Of a stretch of DNA of 64,000 bases, positions 52,183 through 60,726 are shown one piece after another. This DNA comes from Bryobacterales bacterium (GTDB taxonomy: Bacteria > Acidobacteriota > Terriglobia > Bryobacterales > Bryobacteraceae). How positions within the stretch are numbered: position 1 is the first letter of the stretch; every line of letters starts with the position of its first letter. Both the position numbers and the translations under genes were made by a program. Where the stretch lies: contig JADKID010000017.1 of assembly GCA_016721425.1 (NCBI GenBank), positions 247,102 to 311,101 of the forward strand, given 5' to 3'. The notes beneath the pieces are model-generated. The model did no database searches, had not been told where the DNA came from, and was given only the letters and a program-made list of their open reading frames with translations.

Positions 52183-53515
52183 TGGCCGCCTCAATGGTGG
52201 TGAGATCGACCAGTCCGCGGCAGCCGTAGAGCGCCGGGATGACGTCACACGCCGCATGGCGGCGGCGCAGCTCGGCCACTTTCTCCGTACCCGCGCGGTA
52301 AGCCGGCAGATACATCCGGCCCAGCAGCGGGTGGCGGCCCCAGGCGCCGGAGAGCTTGCCGGCGCGCTCTTCCGAAACCAGGAAGTCGCGCCGGAGCGTG
52401 TCCGCCACATCCGGCTGCGGCACTCCCTCGCCCCAGGTCAGGAACGACGACTGGTTCTTGGCGTCGTCCTGGAGCAGCGCGAGCAGCACGCCGATCTGCA
52501 AGTCCTCGTCGGGCAGTTGATCCACCTCGGTGACGCCGTAGGCCATCAGAATGGCATTGTTGGCGATGCCTTCAAACAAGGCCGCGGCGCGGGTGTTCAT
52601 GGTGAGCACGCTGGCCTCAAAGCCGGCGGCGTGACGGGCGTAGAGGTTTTGGAGATAGGCAAACGTGGTGACGTGTCCGGGCACAACCTCGTGGCTGACC
52701 AACTGCATGAACTCCGGCACGGAGATCTGGAGCGCGGCGTTGATCTCATAGGTGGCCTCGTACTGCGGCGCGCCATCGGCCCCGCGCGCGCGGCCCAGGT
52801 AGTTCATCGAGCCGGAAAACCAGGCATCGCGGATGGGGAGAAACTCGATGTTGGCGCGCGGCACAGCGGCAAACTCCGTCGGCAGGTGGGGCAGGACGTT
52901 GTGCGCAGTGAGCGCATCGAAGCGGGCAATGACGGCATCGCCGAGGGCGCGCACGGCGGCCATGGGAATCATGCGCGCGGCGCGCCAGGCATCCACAGCG
53001 CCCAGCAGCGTGGCGTTGCTGTTGAATGGGTAGCCGGCGCGGGATAGCAGCTCGGCCACGCGCTCCCGTTTCGCCTGGGGCTGGGAGGGCTCCGGCGCGC
53101 GCCCGGTGGAGGCTTCCACGCAGCGGGCGTAGGGCACGGGCGAGCCGGCGCCGAGTAGCTCCATGGCGAGGTCCCACATGATTTCGAAGCAGAGCGCGAG
53201 GCCGCGCACATACTCGCCGCGTGGCCCTGGCAGGGCGCGGGCTTCGTCCGCGAGGCCGCCGATGGCCCCGCGCACGTCCACGGCGGCGAGGTAGCTCTCG
53301 ATGGCGGCGCGGTCCACTGCCGGTCCGCCCACTCCGCCGCTGCTGCGCACCGCCGCGGCGGAAGGATGCGTGTAGGCCGGCGGCAGCGGCTCGTCGGAGA
53401 ACCACGAATCCGCAATGAAGCGGCCCGTGCCCGACGCGCAGAGGACGTCGCCGCCCCAGAGTGTATCGATGCCGAGAATGGCGTTCCCGACGAGTTCGTT
53501 GAATCGCTGGCTCAT
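52169..53515 (-). CDS. Putative zinc metallopeptidase with HExxPGH motif, coupled to a peptide transporter
   Basis: A 448 aa mainly helical protein with a putative zinc motif HEVVPGH in LVSHEVVPGHVTTFAYLQNL and a downstream Glu in LFEGIANNAI, similar in spacing to DUF885-type metallopeptidases. No signal peptide is visible, so it should work in the cytoplasm. Its ATG overlaps the stop of the OPT transporter by 4 bp (ATGA), so the two are made together. Import of oligopeptides followed by their hydrolysis is the obvious inference. The frame continues open upstream through the transporter region, but this is the only start with family support. Confidence 0.68.
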   Translation of the reverse strand: MSQRFNELVGNAILGIDTLWGGDVLCASGTGRFIADSWFSDEPLPPAYTHPSAAAVRSSGGVGGPAVDRAAIESYLAAVDVRGAIGGLADEARALPGPRGEYVRGLALCFEIMWDLAMELLGAGSPVPYARCVEASTGRAPEPSQPQAKRERVAELLSRAGYPFNSNATLLGAVDAWRAARMIPMAAVRALGDAVIARFDALTAHNVLPHLPTEFAAVPRANIEFLPIRDAWFSGSMNYLGRARGADGAPQYEATYEINAALQISVPEFMQLVSHEVVPGHVTTFAYLQNLYARHAAGFEASVLTMNTRAAALFEGIANNAILMAYGVTEVDQLPDEDLQIGVLLALLQDDAKNQSSFLTWGEGVPQPDVADTLRRDFLVSEERAGKLSGAWGRHPLLGRMYLPAYRAGTEKVAELRRRHAACDVIPALYGCRGLVDLTTIEAAITAR

Positions 53516-55530
53516 GCCTGTGTCCCTTTCTCTTTGCTGAGCGCGCCGAACCAGACGTAGAGGCAGAGCCCGATGAAGAGCGCGGCCGAGACCATTTGCG
53601 ACACCGGCTCGTTGTCGTAGAACGGCGTCTTCACCCACGATTCCGCAAAGCCGGGAATCAGCCGCAGCGCAGCGCCAAACACGCCGCCCAGCGCCCCGCC
53701 CGCCATCAGCCCGGAGGCGATGATGACGCCGCGTTCGCGGATCCGCGAGCCGGACGCGCCGCCCGCGCCCGCGGCGCGCTTGCCCAGGAAGTGGGAGAGG
53801 AATCCGCCGACCAGCGCAGGCGTGTTCAGCTCCAGCGGCAGGTACATGCCGAGCGCGAAGATCAGCGCCGGCACACCCAGCATCTCCATGATCAGCGCGA
53901 TGACGGCGCCGGCGCCAAACAGAATGTAGGCCACCGGCTGATGGCGCATGAAGCCCTCCACCAGCGCCTTCATGATGGAAGCCTGCGGCGACGGCAGCAC
54001 GGTGCGCAGATCGCCGGGCACTGCCTCGCCAAACTGGAAGGTGCGCGCGAGCAAAGCGATCGTGAGCCCCGCGGCAGCGGCGGCCGCCATCACACCCAGG
54101 AACTTCACGCGCTGTTGCGCCGCCGGAGTGGAGCCCAGCCAGTAGCCGGTCTTGAGATCTGTGACGAACTGGCCCGAAACCGACAGCGCCGTACACACCA
54201 TGCCCGCTATGGCCATGACGAAGAACATGCCGGAGGAGCCGGAGAGCCCGAACTTCAGCAGCACGATGGAGGAGATGATGATGGTCAGCATGGTCATACC
54301 GGAGACCGGGTTGCGCGCCGTGGTGGCGATAGCGTTGGCCGCCACGGAGGTGAAGAAGAACGCGAACACCAGGCTCATCACGAGGCCCACGGCGATGATG
54401 GCCGGCACGGTGGAGAGGCTCGCGAAAAACACGGCCACGGCTACAGCACTGACGATAACGCCGATCAGGATAGTCATCACCGGCACATCGCGATCCGTGC
54501 GCTCCTGGCCGGCCTCCTCGCCGGCGCGGAACGCCTTGAGCGCGATGCCAAACGAGCCGGCGACGATGCGCAGAGACTTGATGATGCCGAAGATGCCCGC
54601 GGTGGCGATGGCGCCGACCCCGATGAAGCGCACGTAGCCGCGGAAGATCTGCACCGCGGTCATCTGGGGAATCGGCATCGTGGCGGGGTACACCGTCAGT
54701 TCGCCCAGGTGGCTGCCCATCATCCAGATCAGCGGCACCAGCACGAGGTTCGAGAGCATGCCGCCCGCGCAGAGGATCATCGAGCTGCGGAGCCCCATCA
54801 CATAACCCAAGCCGAGGATGAAGCCGATGGCATCGAAGCTGACGGCCACACGGGCGCGCGTGGCCAGGTCCCGCACCGCGCCGACGAACTGGAAATCGAG
54901 ATACTCCTTCCACACCTGGAACGTGGTGACGAAGAAATCGTAGACGGCGGAGATGCCAGTGGCCATCAACAGCAGGCGCGCCTGAGAGCCGCCCTTCTCG
55001 CCGGTGACGAGGACCTCGGTGATGGCCGTGGCCTCGGGATAGGGGAGCGTGCCGTGCGTCTCGCGCACGAAGTAGCGGCGCAGCGGAATGAGAAACAGCA
55101 CGCCGAGCGCGCCCCCGGCGATGCCGATAAAGACGGTCTGGAGGGGATGAGGATTGAGGTTCAGAATGTAGAGCGCCGGCAGAGTGAAAATGGCGCCCGC
55201 CGCCACGGCCCCGGCGGTGCCGCCCAGACCGGAGATGATCACGTTTTCCAGCAGTGTGCTACGGCGCGGATACATGCGGGCGAGCCCGATGGCGAGGATG
55301 GAAACGGGGATCGCCGACTCCATCACCTGGCCCACCTTGAGGCCGGAATACGCCGAGGCGACGCTGAACACGACGCAGAAGAAGAGGCCCCACAGCACCG
55401 AGCGCCATGTGGTCTCCGGCAACTGTGCGGAGGCGGGAATCATGGGCTGGTAGGTGGCGCCGGGCGGGAGCACGGTGTAGGCGTCGGCGCTCAGGGATTT
55501 GCTCTCGGCCGATTCAGGATCCTGGGACAT
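53512..55530 (-). CDS. OPT-family oligopeptide transporter
   Basis: A 672 aa integral membrane protein with around 15 hydrophobic helices over most of its length and the OPT-type repeat pattern, including AYSGLKVGQVMESAIPVSIL near the N terminus and GTLPYPEATAITEVL in the middle. OPT carriers import small peptides or metal chelates with protons. The ATG at 55530 starts MSQDPESAESKSL; the upstream open frame (to 55770) has no matching sequence. It is coupled to a putative metallopeptidase gene by a 4-bp overlap. It diverges from a Gfo/Idh/MocA gene with 94 bp between starts. Confidence 0.88.
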   Translation of the reverse strand: MSQDPESAESKSLSADAYTVLPPGATYQPMIPASAQLPETTWRSVLWGLFFCVVFSVASAYSGLKVGQVMESAIPVSILAIGLARMYPRRSTLLENVIISGLGGTAGAVAAGAIFTLPALYILNLNPHPLQTVFIGIAGGALGVLFLIPLRRYFVRETHGTLPYPEATAITEVLVTGEKGGSQARLLLMATGISAVYDFFVTTFQVWKEYLDFQFVGAVRDLATRARVAVSFDAIGFILGLGYVMGLRSSMILCAGGMLSNLVLVPLIWMMGSHLGELTVYPATMPIPQMTAVQIFRGYVRFIGVGAIATAGIFGIIKSLRIVAGSFGIALKAFRAGEEAGQERTDRDVPVMTILIGVIVSAVAVAVFFASLSTVPAIIAVGLVMSLVFAFFFTSVAANAIATTARNPVSGMTMLTIIISSIVLLKFGLSGSSGMFFVMAIAGMVCTALSVSGQFVTDLKTGYWLGSTPAAQQRVKFLGVMAAAAAAGLTIALLARTFQFGEAVPGDLRTVLPSPQASIMKALVEGFMRHQPVAYILFGAGAVIALIMEMLGVPALIFALGMYLPLELNTPALVGGFLSHFLGKRAAGAGGASGSRIRERGVIIASGLMAGGALGGVFGAALRLIPGFAESWVKTPFYDNEPVSQMVSAALFIGLCLYVWFGALSKEKGTQA

Positions 55531-55624
55531 TTTGACTGCGCGCCTCTTTCTCCGCGCCACGCGGATTATATCGAAGCGGCCTGTGCCCGGTATGCTGAAT
55601 ACGTCGAAAGGACGGCAAAGCGAA

Positions 55625-56941
55625 ATGAGTGGACTGACGCAACCTGGCCGGAGAAGTGTCCTGAAAGCGCTGAGCGGCGCCCTGGCGCCGATGATCGTAC
55701 CCTCTCGCGTATTCGGGCAGGCGGCGCCGGGCAACAAGATCACGATGGCCGTGATCGGCACCGGGAACAACGGCTACGGCATGCTCGAAGAGTTCCTCAA
55801 GGACGAGCGCGTGCAGGTGGTCGCCGTCTGCGACGTGAACAAGGAAGGGCCGGGGTATTGGAATGGAACCGTGCGCGGCTGGGCGCCGGCACTGAGACTG
55901 GTGGAGCAGAAGACGGGGCAGAAGGGTTGCGCCGCGTTCACCGATTACCGGGATGTGCTGCGGCGGGCAGATATCGACGCCGTGTGCATCTCTGTGCCGG
56001 ACCACTGGCACGCACGGATCGCCATCGACGCGGCACAGGCCGGCAAGCAGATCTTCTGCCAAAAGCCGCTCTCGCTGACGGTGAAGGAAGGCCGCCGGAT
56101 GTCCGATGCCGTGCAGAAGGCGGGCGTGGTGTGGCAGACCGGCAGCCAGCAGCGCTCCGACCCCAGTTTCCGGCGCCTGTGCGAACTGGTCCGCAACGGG
56201 CGGATCGGCAAGGTGCACACGGTGCGCGTGGGGCTACCCGGCGGATGTCCGGACTTTGGGAAGGTGGCGAGCCAGACCGCCACGGTGCCCGTGCCCGAGG
56301 GCTTCGATTACGCCTTCTGGCTGGGCGCCGCGCCGGAAGCGCCCTACTGCCCGGCGCGCGTGGGCGTGAACTTCCGCTGGAACTTCGATTACTCAGGCGG
56401 CCAGGTCACCGATTGGGGCGCCCACCACATCGACATGGCGCAGTGGGGGCTGGGCATGGATTACAGCGGCCCGGTGGCCATCCGCAATCCGCACGGCGTC
56501 TTCGCGCAGCATCCGGTCTACAACACGGCCACCGAGTTTTCCTTCGAGGCCGTGTACGAGAGCGGCGTGAAGCTGATCGTCTCTAGCAAGGAGAAGGGCG
56601 GCGTGAAGTTTGAAGGCGCAGATGGGTGGGTGTGGGGCGACCGCAACCGGCATCAGGCGAGCACGCAGGAGATCTACAATTCCCCGATCGGCGAGCGGGA
56701 ACTGCACCTGTATGAGAGCAAGGACCACAACCGCAACTTCATCGACTGCATCCTGAGCCGCAAGCCGACGGCCGCGCCCATCGAAGTGGCGCACCGCTCG
56801 GTGACCATCGCGCATCTCGGCAACATCGCGCTGCGGACGGGGCGGAGCCTGCTGTGGAATCCGCGGACGGAGCAGATTCTCGATGACCAGGGTGCGAACG
56901 ATATGCTGGACCGGGTGCACCGGGCGCCGTGGGGGGTGTGA
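55625..56941 (+). CDS. Tat-type exported Gfo/Idh/MocA oxidoreductase
   Basis: A 438 aa NAD(P)-dependent sugar-type oxidoreductase. The N terminus GRRSVLKALSGALAPMIVPS is a Tat signal. Then comes the Rossmann fold MAVIGTGNNGYGMLEEFL (about 45-62) with VVAVCDVN, the QKPLS motif in place of the usual EKP, and the C-terminal domain with VTDWGAHHIDMAQWGL, which holds the catalytic His. Export with a bound cofactor is a hallmark of Tat members in this phylum. The ATG at 55625 is chosen because it begins the signal; an earlier frame start at 55499 is antisense to the transporter. The substrate is unknown. Confidence 0.87.
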   Translation: MSGLTQPGRRSVLKALSGALAPMIVPSRVFGQAAPGNKITMAVIGTGNNGYGMLEEFLKDERVQVVAVCDVNKEGPGYWNGTVRGWAPALRLVEQKTGQKGCAAFTDYRDVLRRADIDAVCISVPDHWHARIAIDAAQAGKQIFCQKPLSLTVKEGRRMSDAVQKAGVVWQTGSQQRSDPSFRRLCELVRNGRIGKVHTVRVGLPGGCPDFGKVASQTATVPVPEGFDYAFWLGAAPEAPYCPARVGVNFRWNFDYSGGQVTDWGAHHIDMAQWGLGMDYSGPVAIRNPHGVFAQHPVYNTATEFSFEAVYESGVKLIVSSKEKGGVKFEGADGWVWGDRNRHQASTQEIYNSPIGERELHLYESKDHNRNFIDCILSRKPTAAPIEVAHRSVTIAHLGNIALRTGRSLLWNPRTEQILDDQGANDMLDRVHRAPWGV

Positions 56942-57086
56942 GGGGGCACTTTGACCAACTTCCGGATCCTCCGTGATTCGAGGGCAATTAGGACAGGGCA
57001 GATCGACGAGATGTTGACTGCTCGGCCATACAAATTGCTTCGGAATCGCCGACCACCCCTGCGAGGATTGATCAGAAAAGAGGCAT

Positions 57087-57488
57087 CTACAAACGCTTGC
57101 CCTCTTGGCGAGCCGTTGCCTGCACCACGCCCGTCGGCCCCAATCGCCAACGTCCGTACGCAACAAAGAACGCAAGCAAGCCGGTAACAAACGGCAGGAT
57201 GGCCATCGCGAAGCCCATCGTCTGGATGGTCACAACCACGGCGCCAATCATGATGACGACGAGTCCCGCGGCGGCCAGGGGAGTGAGTTCCGTGCGTACG
57301 CGCAGCATCCCCGGCAGTATCAAGCCGAGGCCACCCAGAATCTCCACCACTCCGATGAACCGTAGAAAGGGCGCTGGCAACGGCCCGTTGGCCGTCAGCT
57401 CCGTGGCCGGCATCACGAGTTTCGTTCCGCCTGCGAAAAGAAACAGTAGTGCCAGAACTACCTGAATTGCCCAAAGCAGTCGATTCAT
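57087..57488 (-). CDS. DoxX-family small membrane protein
   Basis: A 133 aa protein with four transmembrane helices (about 5-24, 45-65, 71-91 and 98-117). The DoxX family pattern is visible in LLFLFAGGTKLVMPATEL and FLRFIGVVEILGGLGLILPG. Relatives are membrane partners in quinone or redox reactions or simply of unknown role. A GAGGAG-type ribosome site lies about 10 nt before the ATG. It stands alone on this strand, 145 bp from the convergent oxidoreductase gene. Confidence 0.82.
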   Translation of the reverse strand: MNRLLWAIQVVLALLFLFAGGTKLVMPATELTANGPLPAPFLRFIGVVEILGGLGLILPGMLRVRTELTPLAAAGLVVIMIGAVVVTIQTMGFAMAILPFVTGLLAFFVAYGRWRLGPTGVVQATARQEGKRL

Positions 57489-57691
57489 GTCGTATTCCCC
57501 GAAGAGGAGTGTGATCCTGCCCGTACGCGCGGAGGCTCGAGCAGTGAACCCAGATGATCTCCATGGTATCAGTGCGGTGTTGGGAATGGATCACGCACCC
57601 TCGCGCCGTCAAAACGACTGGAAAACGGAAAACTGAGATAGGATATACAGGAACATCTGCCGGATAGGCAGGTCCGGTTCAAGGAGAGGGC

Positions 57692-58636
57692 ATGCTGCGA
57701 ACAACCGTCCTGAGCTTGGGTCTTTTGGCCGCCTTCCATGCCTCGGCCCAACCCGGGATCTTCACGAAGGAGCACCTGGTCCAGTACACGCCGGAGTGGA
57801 AGGGTGAGCGTTTCGCAGATGGACGGCCCAAGGTGTCTGACGGCATTCTGAAGCGCATGCAAAACGTCACTCTGGAAGAGGCATGGGCTGTGCTGCGCAA
57901 TGAGGGATTCACCTACCAGTATGAAGACGGCTGGTTTTCGATCCACCCGGACCAGATTCTGGTCGGCCGCGCACTCACCGCGCAGTGGTTGCCCGGCCGT
58001 CCCGACATTCACAAGGTCATCGAGCAGGTCGGAAAGAAGGACGGCCGCATCGGTGGACAGAATGCCTGGCCGGTCGACATGCTGCAGAAGGGCGATGTCT
58101 ACGTCTGTGATCACTTCGGACTGAAGCAGAATGGCCCGTCGATCGGCGACAACGTTGGCAACTCGATCTATGCCAAGAGCGGCAACGGCATTGTCTACGA
58201 TGGCTATATCCGCGACATCAATGGCCTGAAGGAGCTCAAGGGCTTCACTTCGTTCGTCCGCGGCTACGATCCTTCCCACCACTCCTCGAGTCTCGGCAGG
58301 GGCTTGAACTCGACGATGATCGGAATCAACGTTCCGGTCCGCATCGGCCAGGCGACGGTCATGCCGGGCGATGTTGTGCTCGGCCGGGATGGCGGCGTCG
58401 TCTTCATCCCCGCGCATCTGGCGGAGAAGGTGGTGACCACCGCGGAAGTCGTCCGGTTGCGCGACATCTTCGGGCACGAGCGCCTGCGAACCGGCGTCTA
58501 CACGTCGGGACAGATCGACACCCGCTGGAGCGACGCGATCGAGAAGGATTTCTCGGGGTGGCTGCGCCAACACATGGACAAGCTCCCCGTGCCCAAAGAG
58601 CAGATTCAGGAAATCCTGAAGCAACGTACCTGGTAG
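57692..58636 (+). CDS. Exported RraA-like (HMG/CHA aldolase-fold) protein
   Basis: A 314 aa protein with a clear signal peptide (about 1-19, ending ASAQP) in front of an RraA-like domain (about 40-260). The family core is GDNVGNSIYAKSGNGIVYDG followed by YIRDINGLKE, where the Arg-Asp pair binds metal and substrate in the aldolase members. Such enzymes (4-hydroxy-4-methyl-2-oxoglutarate aldolase and relatives) are normally cytoplasmic, so the export signal is odd. AAGGAGAGG lies about 4 nt before the ATG. The enolase-superfamily gene follows 26 bp later, so the two form an operon for acid-sugar type catabolism. Confidence 0.8.
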   Translation: MLRTTVLSLGLLAAFHASAQPGIFTKEHLVQYTPEWKGERFADGRPKVSDGILKRMQNVTLEEAWAVLRNEGFTYQYEDGWFSIHPDQILVGRALTAQWLPGRPDIHKVIEQVGKKDGRIGGQNAWPVDMLQKGDVYVCDHFGLKQNGPSIGDNVGNSIYAKSGNGIVYDGYIRDINGLKELKGFTSFVRGYDPSHHSSSLGRGLNSTMIGINVPVRIGQATVMPGDVVLGRDGGVVFIPAHLAEKVVTTAEVVRLRDIFGHERLRTGVYTSGQIDTRWSDAIEKDFSGWLRQHMDKLPVPKEQIQEILKQRTW

Positions 58637-58662
58637 ACCCGACTCAAGGAAAGGCGATCATC

Positions 58663-59943
58663 ATGCAATCTTCACGCCGTTCGCTCCTCTCGAATTTTGG
58701 AATCACCGCTGGCGCGCTGGCCGGAGCGGCTGTGATGCGCCCGTTTGCGGCTTTCGCGCAAGCAGTCGGCAATGCGCCGAAGTCGTCGATGCCATCGAAT
58801 CTGAAGATCACGGAGATCAAGTGCGGCTACATCCGCGGTGGCAGCCGGCTGTTCGTGAAGGTCCATACGAATCAAGGCATCTGGGGCTGCGGTGAAGCGG
58901 TGGACGCCGTCGGCGGCACGTATCACCTGGTGAAGAGCCTCGGCCGCCGGCTGCTGGGGCAAAGTCCGCTGAATCCCCACCGCCTGTTTGAGGACCTTCG
59001 GCGTTCCGGAGTATTCGGCGGCGCACAAGCAGGAATGTATGTGGCGGTCCTGACGGCGGTGGAGACCGCGCTTTGGGACCTTGCGGGCAAGGCCCTGGGG
59101 CTGCCGGTCTACCAATTGCTGGGCGGCAAATTCCGCGACAAGATTCGGGTCTACATGGACACAGCGCTTTACCAGGCCCGCCTGCCCAGTCCTGACACGT
59201 TTACCGAATCCGCTCTGGAAGCTAAGAAGATGGGCTTCACCGCGGTCAAGTTCGACCTGGACCAGGCGAACGACCCGGCCCGTTACGATCGCTACAACTG
59301 GACGGCCAGCCCAGGCGAGTTGCAGCGCATGTTTGATCAGATGAACGCTGCGCGCAAAGCTGTCGGCCCGAACATGGACATCTGCGCCGACATGCACGGG
59401 CGCTACGACCTGCCGACGGCACTGGCTGTCGCGAAGTCTATGGAGCCGATCAAGCTCATGTGGCTGGAAGAGCCGCTGCCGGCTGAGAACATTGACGCTT
59501 ACCGGTTGATCGCCCAGGAAACGAGCACTCCGATCTGCGCCGGGGAGAACATCTATCTGGCTCATGGTTTCCGAAAACTGCTGGAGATCGGCGGCGCCGA
59601 TATCATCATGCCCGACCTGCAAAAGGCCGGGGGGCTGGGCGAAGGGCAGCGCATTGCGAACCTGGCAAATCTCTACTACGTTCCTTTCGCGCCTCACATG
59701 GTAGCGTCCTACCTGGGCGCCATGGCGGCTTGCCATGTTTGCGCCTCGGTGCCGAACTTCATGATCCTGGAATGGCAGATTTACTACCACAAGGAAGCGA
59801 TGTGGAAAGAGATCGTCACTTTCGACGGGCCGATGGTGGAGAACGGGTTTATCACGCTTTCCGAGAAGCCGGGCATCGGCGTCGAGATCAACGAGGAAGG
59901 CATGCGCAAGTACGCCGCCGAAGGTATCCCGTTCTTCGCGTGA
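58663..59943 (+). CDS. Tat-type exported mandelate-racemase/enolase-superfamily dehydratase
   Basis: A 426 aa protein with a Tat signal (SSRRSLLSNFGITAGALAGA). It has a capping domain (about 45-165) and a TIM barrel (about 180-400). The metal ligands are visible: Asp in DICADMHGRYDLP, Glu in MWLEEPLPAENI and Glu in ICAGENIYLA; a catalytic His may be in PFAPHMVAS. The pattern resembles the gluconate/mannonate dehydratase (GlcD/ManD) subgroup, which makes 2-keto-3-deoxy sugar acids that an RraA-like aldolase, encoded just upstream, could act on. AAGGAAAGG lies about 8 nt before the ATG. Specificity cannot be fixed from sequence. Confidence 0.85.
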   Translation: MQSSRRSLLSNFGITAGALAGAAVMRPFAAFAQAVGNAPKSSMPSNLKITEIKCGYIRGGSRLFVKVHTNQGIWGCGEAVDAVGGTYHLVKSLGRRLLGQSPLNPHRLFEDLRRSGVFGGAQAGMYVAVLTAVETALWDLAGKALGLPVYQLLGGKFRDKIRVYMDTALYQARLPSPDTFTESALEAKKMGFTAVKFDLDQANDPARYDRYNWTASPGELQRMFDQMNAARKAVGPNMDICADMHGRYDLPTALAVAKSMEPIKLMWLEEPLPAENIDAYRLIAQETSTPICAGENIYLAHGFRKLLEIGGADIIMPDLQKAGGLGEGQRIANLANLYYVPFAPHMVASYLGAMAACHVCASVPNFMILEWQIYYHKEAMWKEIVTFDGPMVENGFITLSEKPGIGVEINEEGMRKYAAEGIPFFA

Positions 59944-60119
59944 AGACGACCCGGCGGTGGAATCGTTGAGATGCCGGCAGGCCGTAGCGCGCGGCGCCGT
60001 CCGGCTGGGATTGGAGGAGATGGCGACCATCGGGCAACCTGGATTCGTCAACGCTAGCGTTTTTCGGAAGTGATCCCATGGGACGCACCGCGTGCCTTAC
60101 GATGGGGATAGGTTTCGAT

Positions 60120-60359
60120 ATGGCAACTCTGGATTGGTCACAGTGCTCAGTCGTTGAGAGCATTCCCGGGAAAGTAAGCGGTGCCTGGGTTTTTCGCGGA
60201 ACCCGAGTGCCTGTGTCAGCCATCTTTGAGAACCTGAAATGCTCCTCGATTGACGAGGTGCTTGAGAATTTTCACGTCACACGAGAGCAAGTGCAGGCCG
60301 TCCTGGATTTTGCGGCCAAAAGCGCAGTGTCGCCAGCAGAGCCATCGCGCGCGGCATGA
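60120..60359 (+). CDS. DUF433 antitoxin-like protein
   Basis: A 79 aa protein of the DUF433 family, a small winged/HTH domain common as the antitoxin of PIN-like toxins. Typical features are IPGKVSGAWVFRGTRVPVSA followed by IDEVLENFHVTREQVQAVL. The ATG at 60120 is preferred over one at 60078 because the family begins here. The stop overlaps the next start by 4 bp (ATGA), so the pair is translated together. It probably binds and neutralises the downstream protein and represses the shared promoter. Confidence 0.85.
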   Translation: MATLDWSQCSVVESIPGKVSGAWVFRGTRVPVSAIFENLKCSSIDEVLENFHVTREQVQAVLDFAAKSAVSPAEPSRAA

Positions 60360-60691
60360 AAATCATCCTGGACGAAAGCGCGCCGCAGAAGCTCCGGCTC
60401 CTGATCGATAGCCGGCACTTCGTCGTGACCACGTGGTTCCAGGGATGGTCCGGGCTCAAGAATGGGGCTTTGTTGGCGGCAGCCGAGGGCGCTGGCTTTG
60501 ATCTATTTATCACGGCCGATCAGGAAATTAGCTGCCAACAAAATCTGACGGGGCGCCGAATCGCTTTGCTGGTCTTGAGCACAAACAACTGGGGCGTAGT
60601 GAAAGAGCAGGTTGAGCTGATTGCGACCGCGATCGAAGCCGCTGTGGCCGGAAGCTACGCTTTTGTGGATATCGGGCACGGACGTGGCTAG
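60356..60691 (+). CDS. DUF5615 PIN-like toxin
   Basis: A 111 aa protein. The opening MKIILDESAPQKLRLLIDSR and the later LFITADQEISCQQNL carry the acidic residues of the DUF5615/Mut7-C PIN-like nuclease fold (first-strand Asp, Thr-Ala-Asp loop). Members paired with DUF433 are predicted RNase toxins. The ATGA overlap with the DUF433 gene is typical. All expected core residues seem present, so it may be active. It is the second toxin-antitoxin module in the window. Confidence 0.83.
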   Translation: MKIILDESAPQKLRLLIDSRHFVVTTWFQGWSGLKNGALLAAAEGAGFDLFITADQEISCQQNLTGRRIALLVLSTNNWGVVKEQVELIATAIEAAVAGSYAFVDIGHGRG

Positions 60692-60726
60692 ATTTCGTTG
60701 CCGGCCCACAGCCAGGCCGAAGCTGC

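Noticed and set aside
52169..54913. Single 914-codon reading of the peptidase with a long upstream extension
   Set aside because: The extension is the transporter read in the wrong frame; the peptidase starts at 53515 with an ATGA overlap.
53596..56586. 996-codon plus-strand frame across the OPT and oxidoreductase genes
   Set aside because: It is antisense to one gene and out of frame with another; the His/Arg/Gly-rich product resembles no protein.
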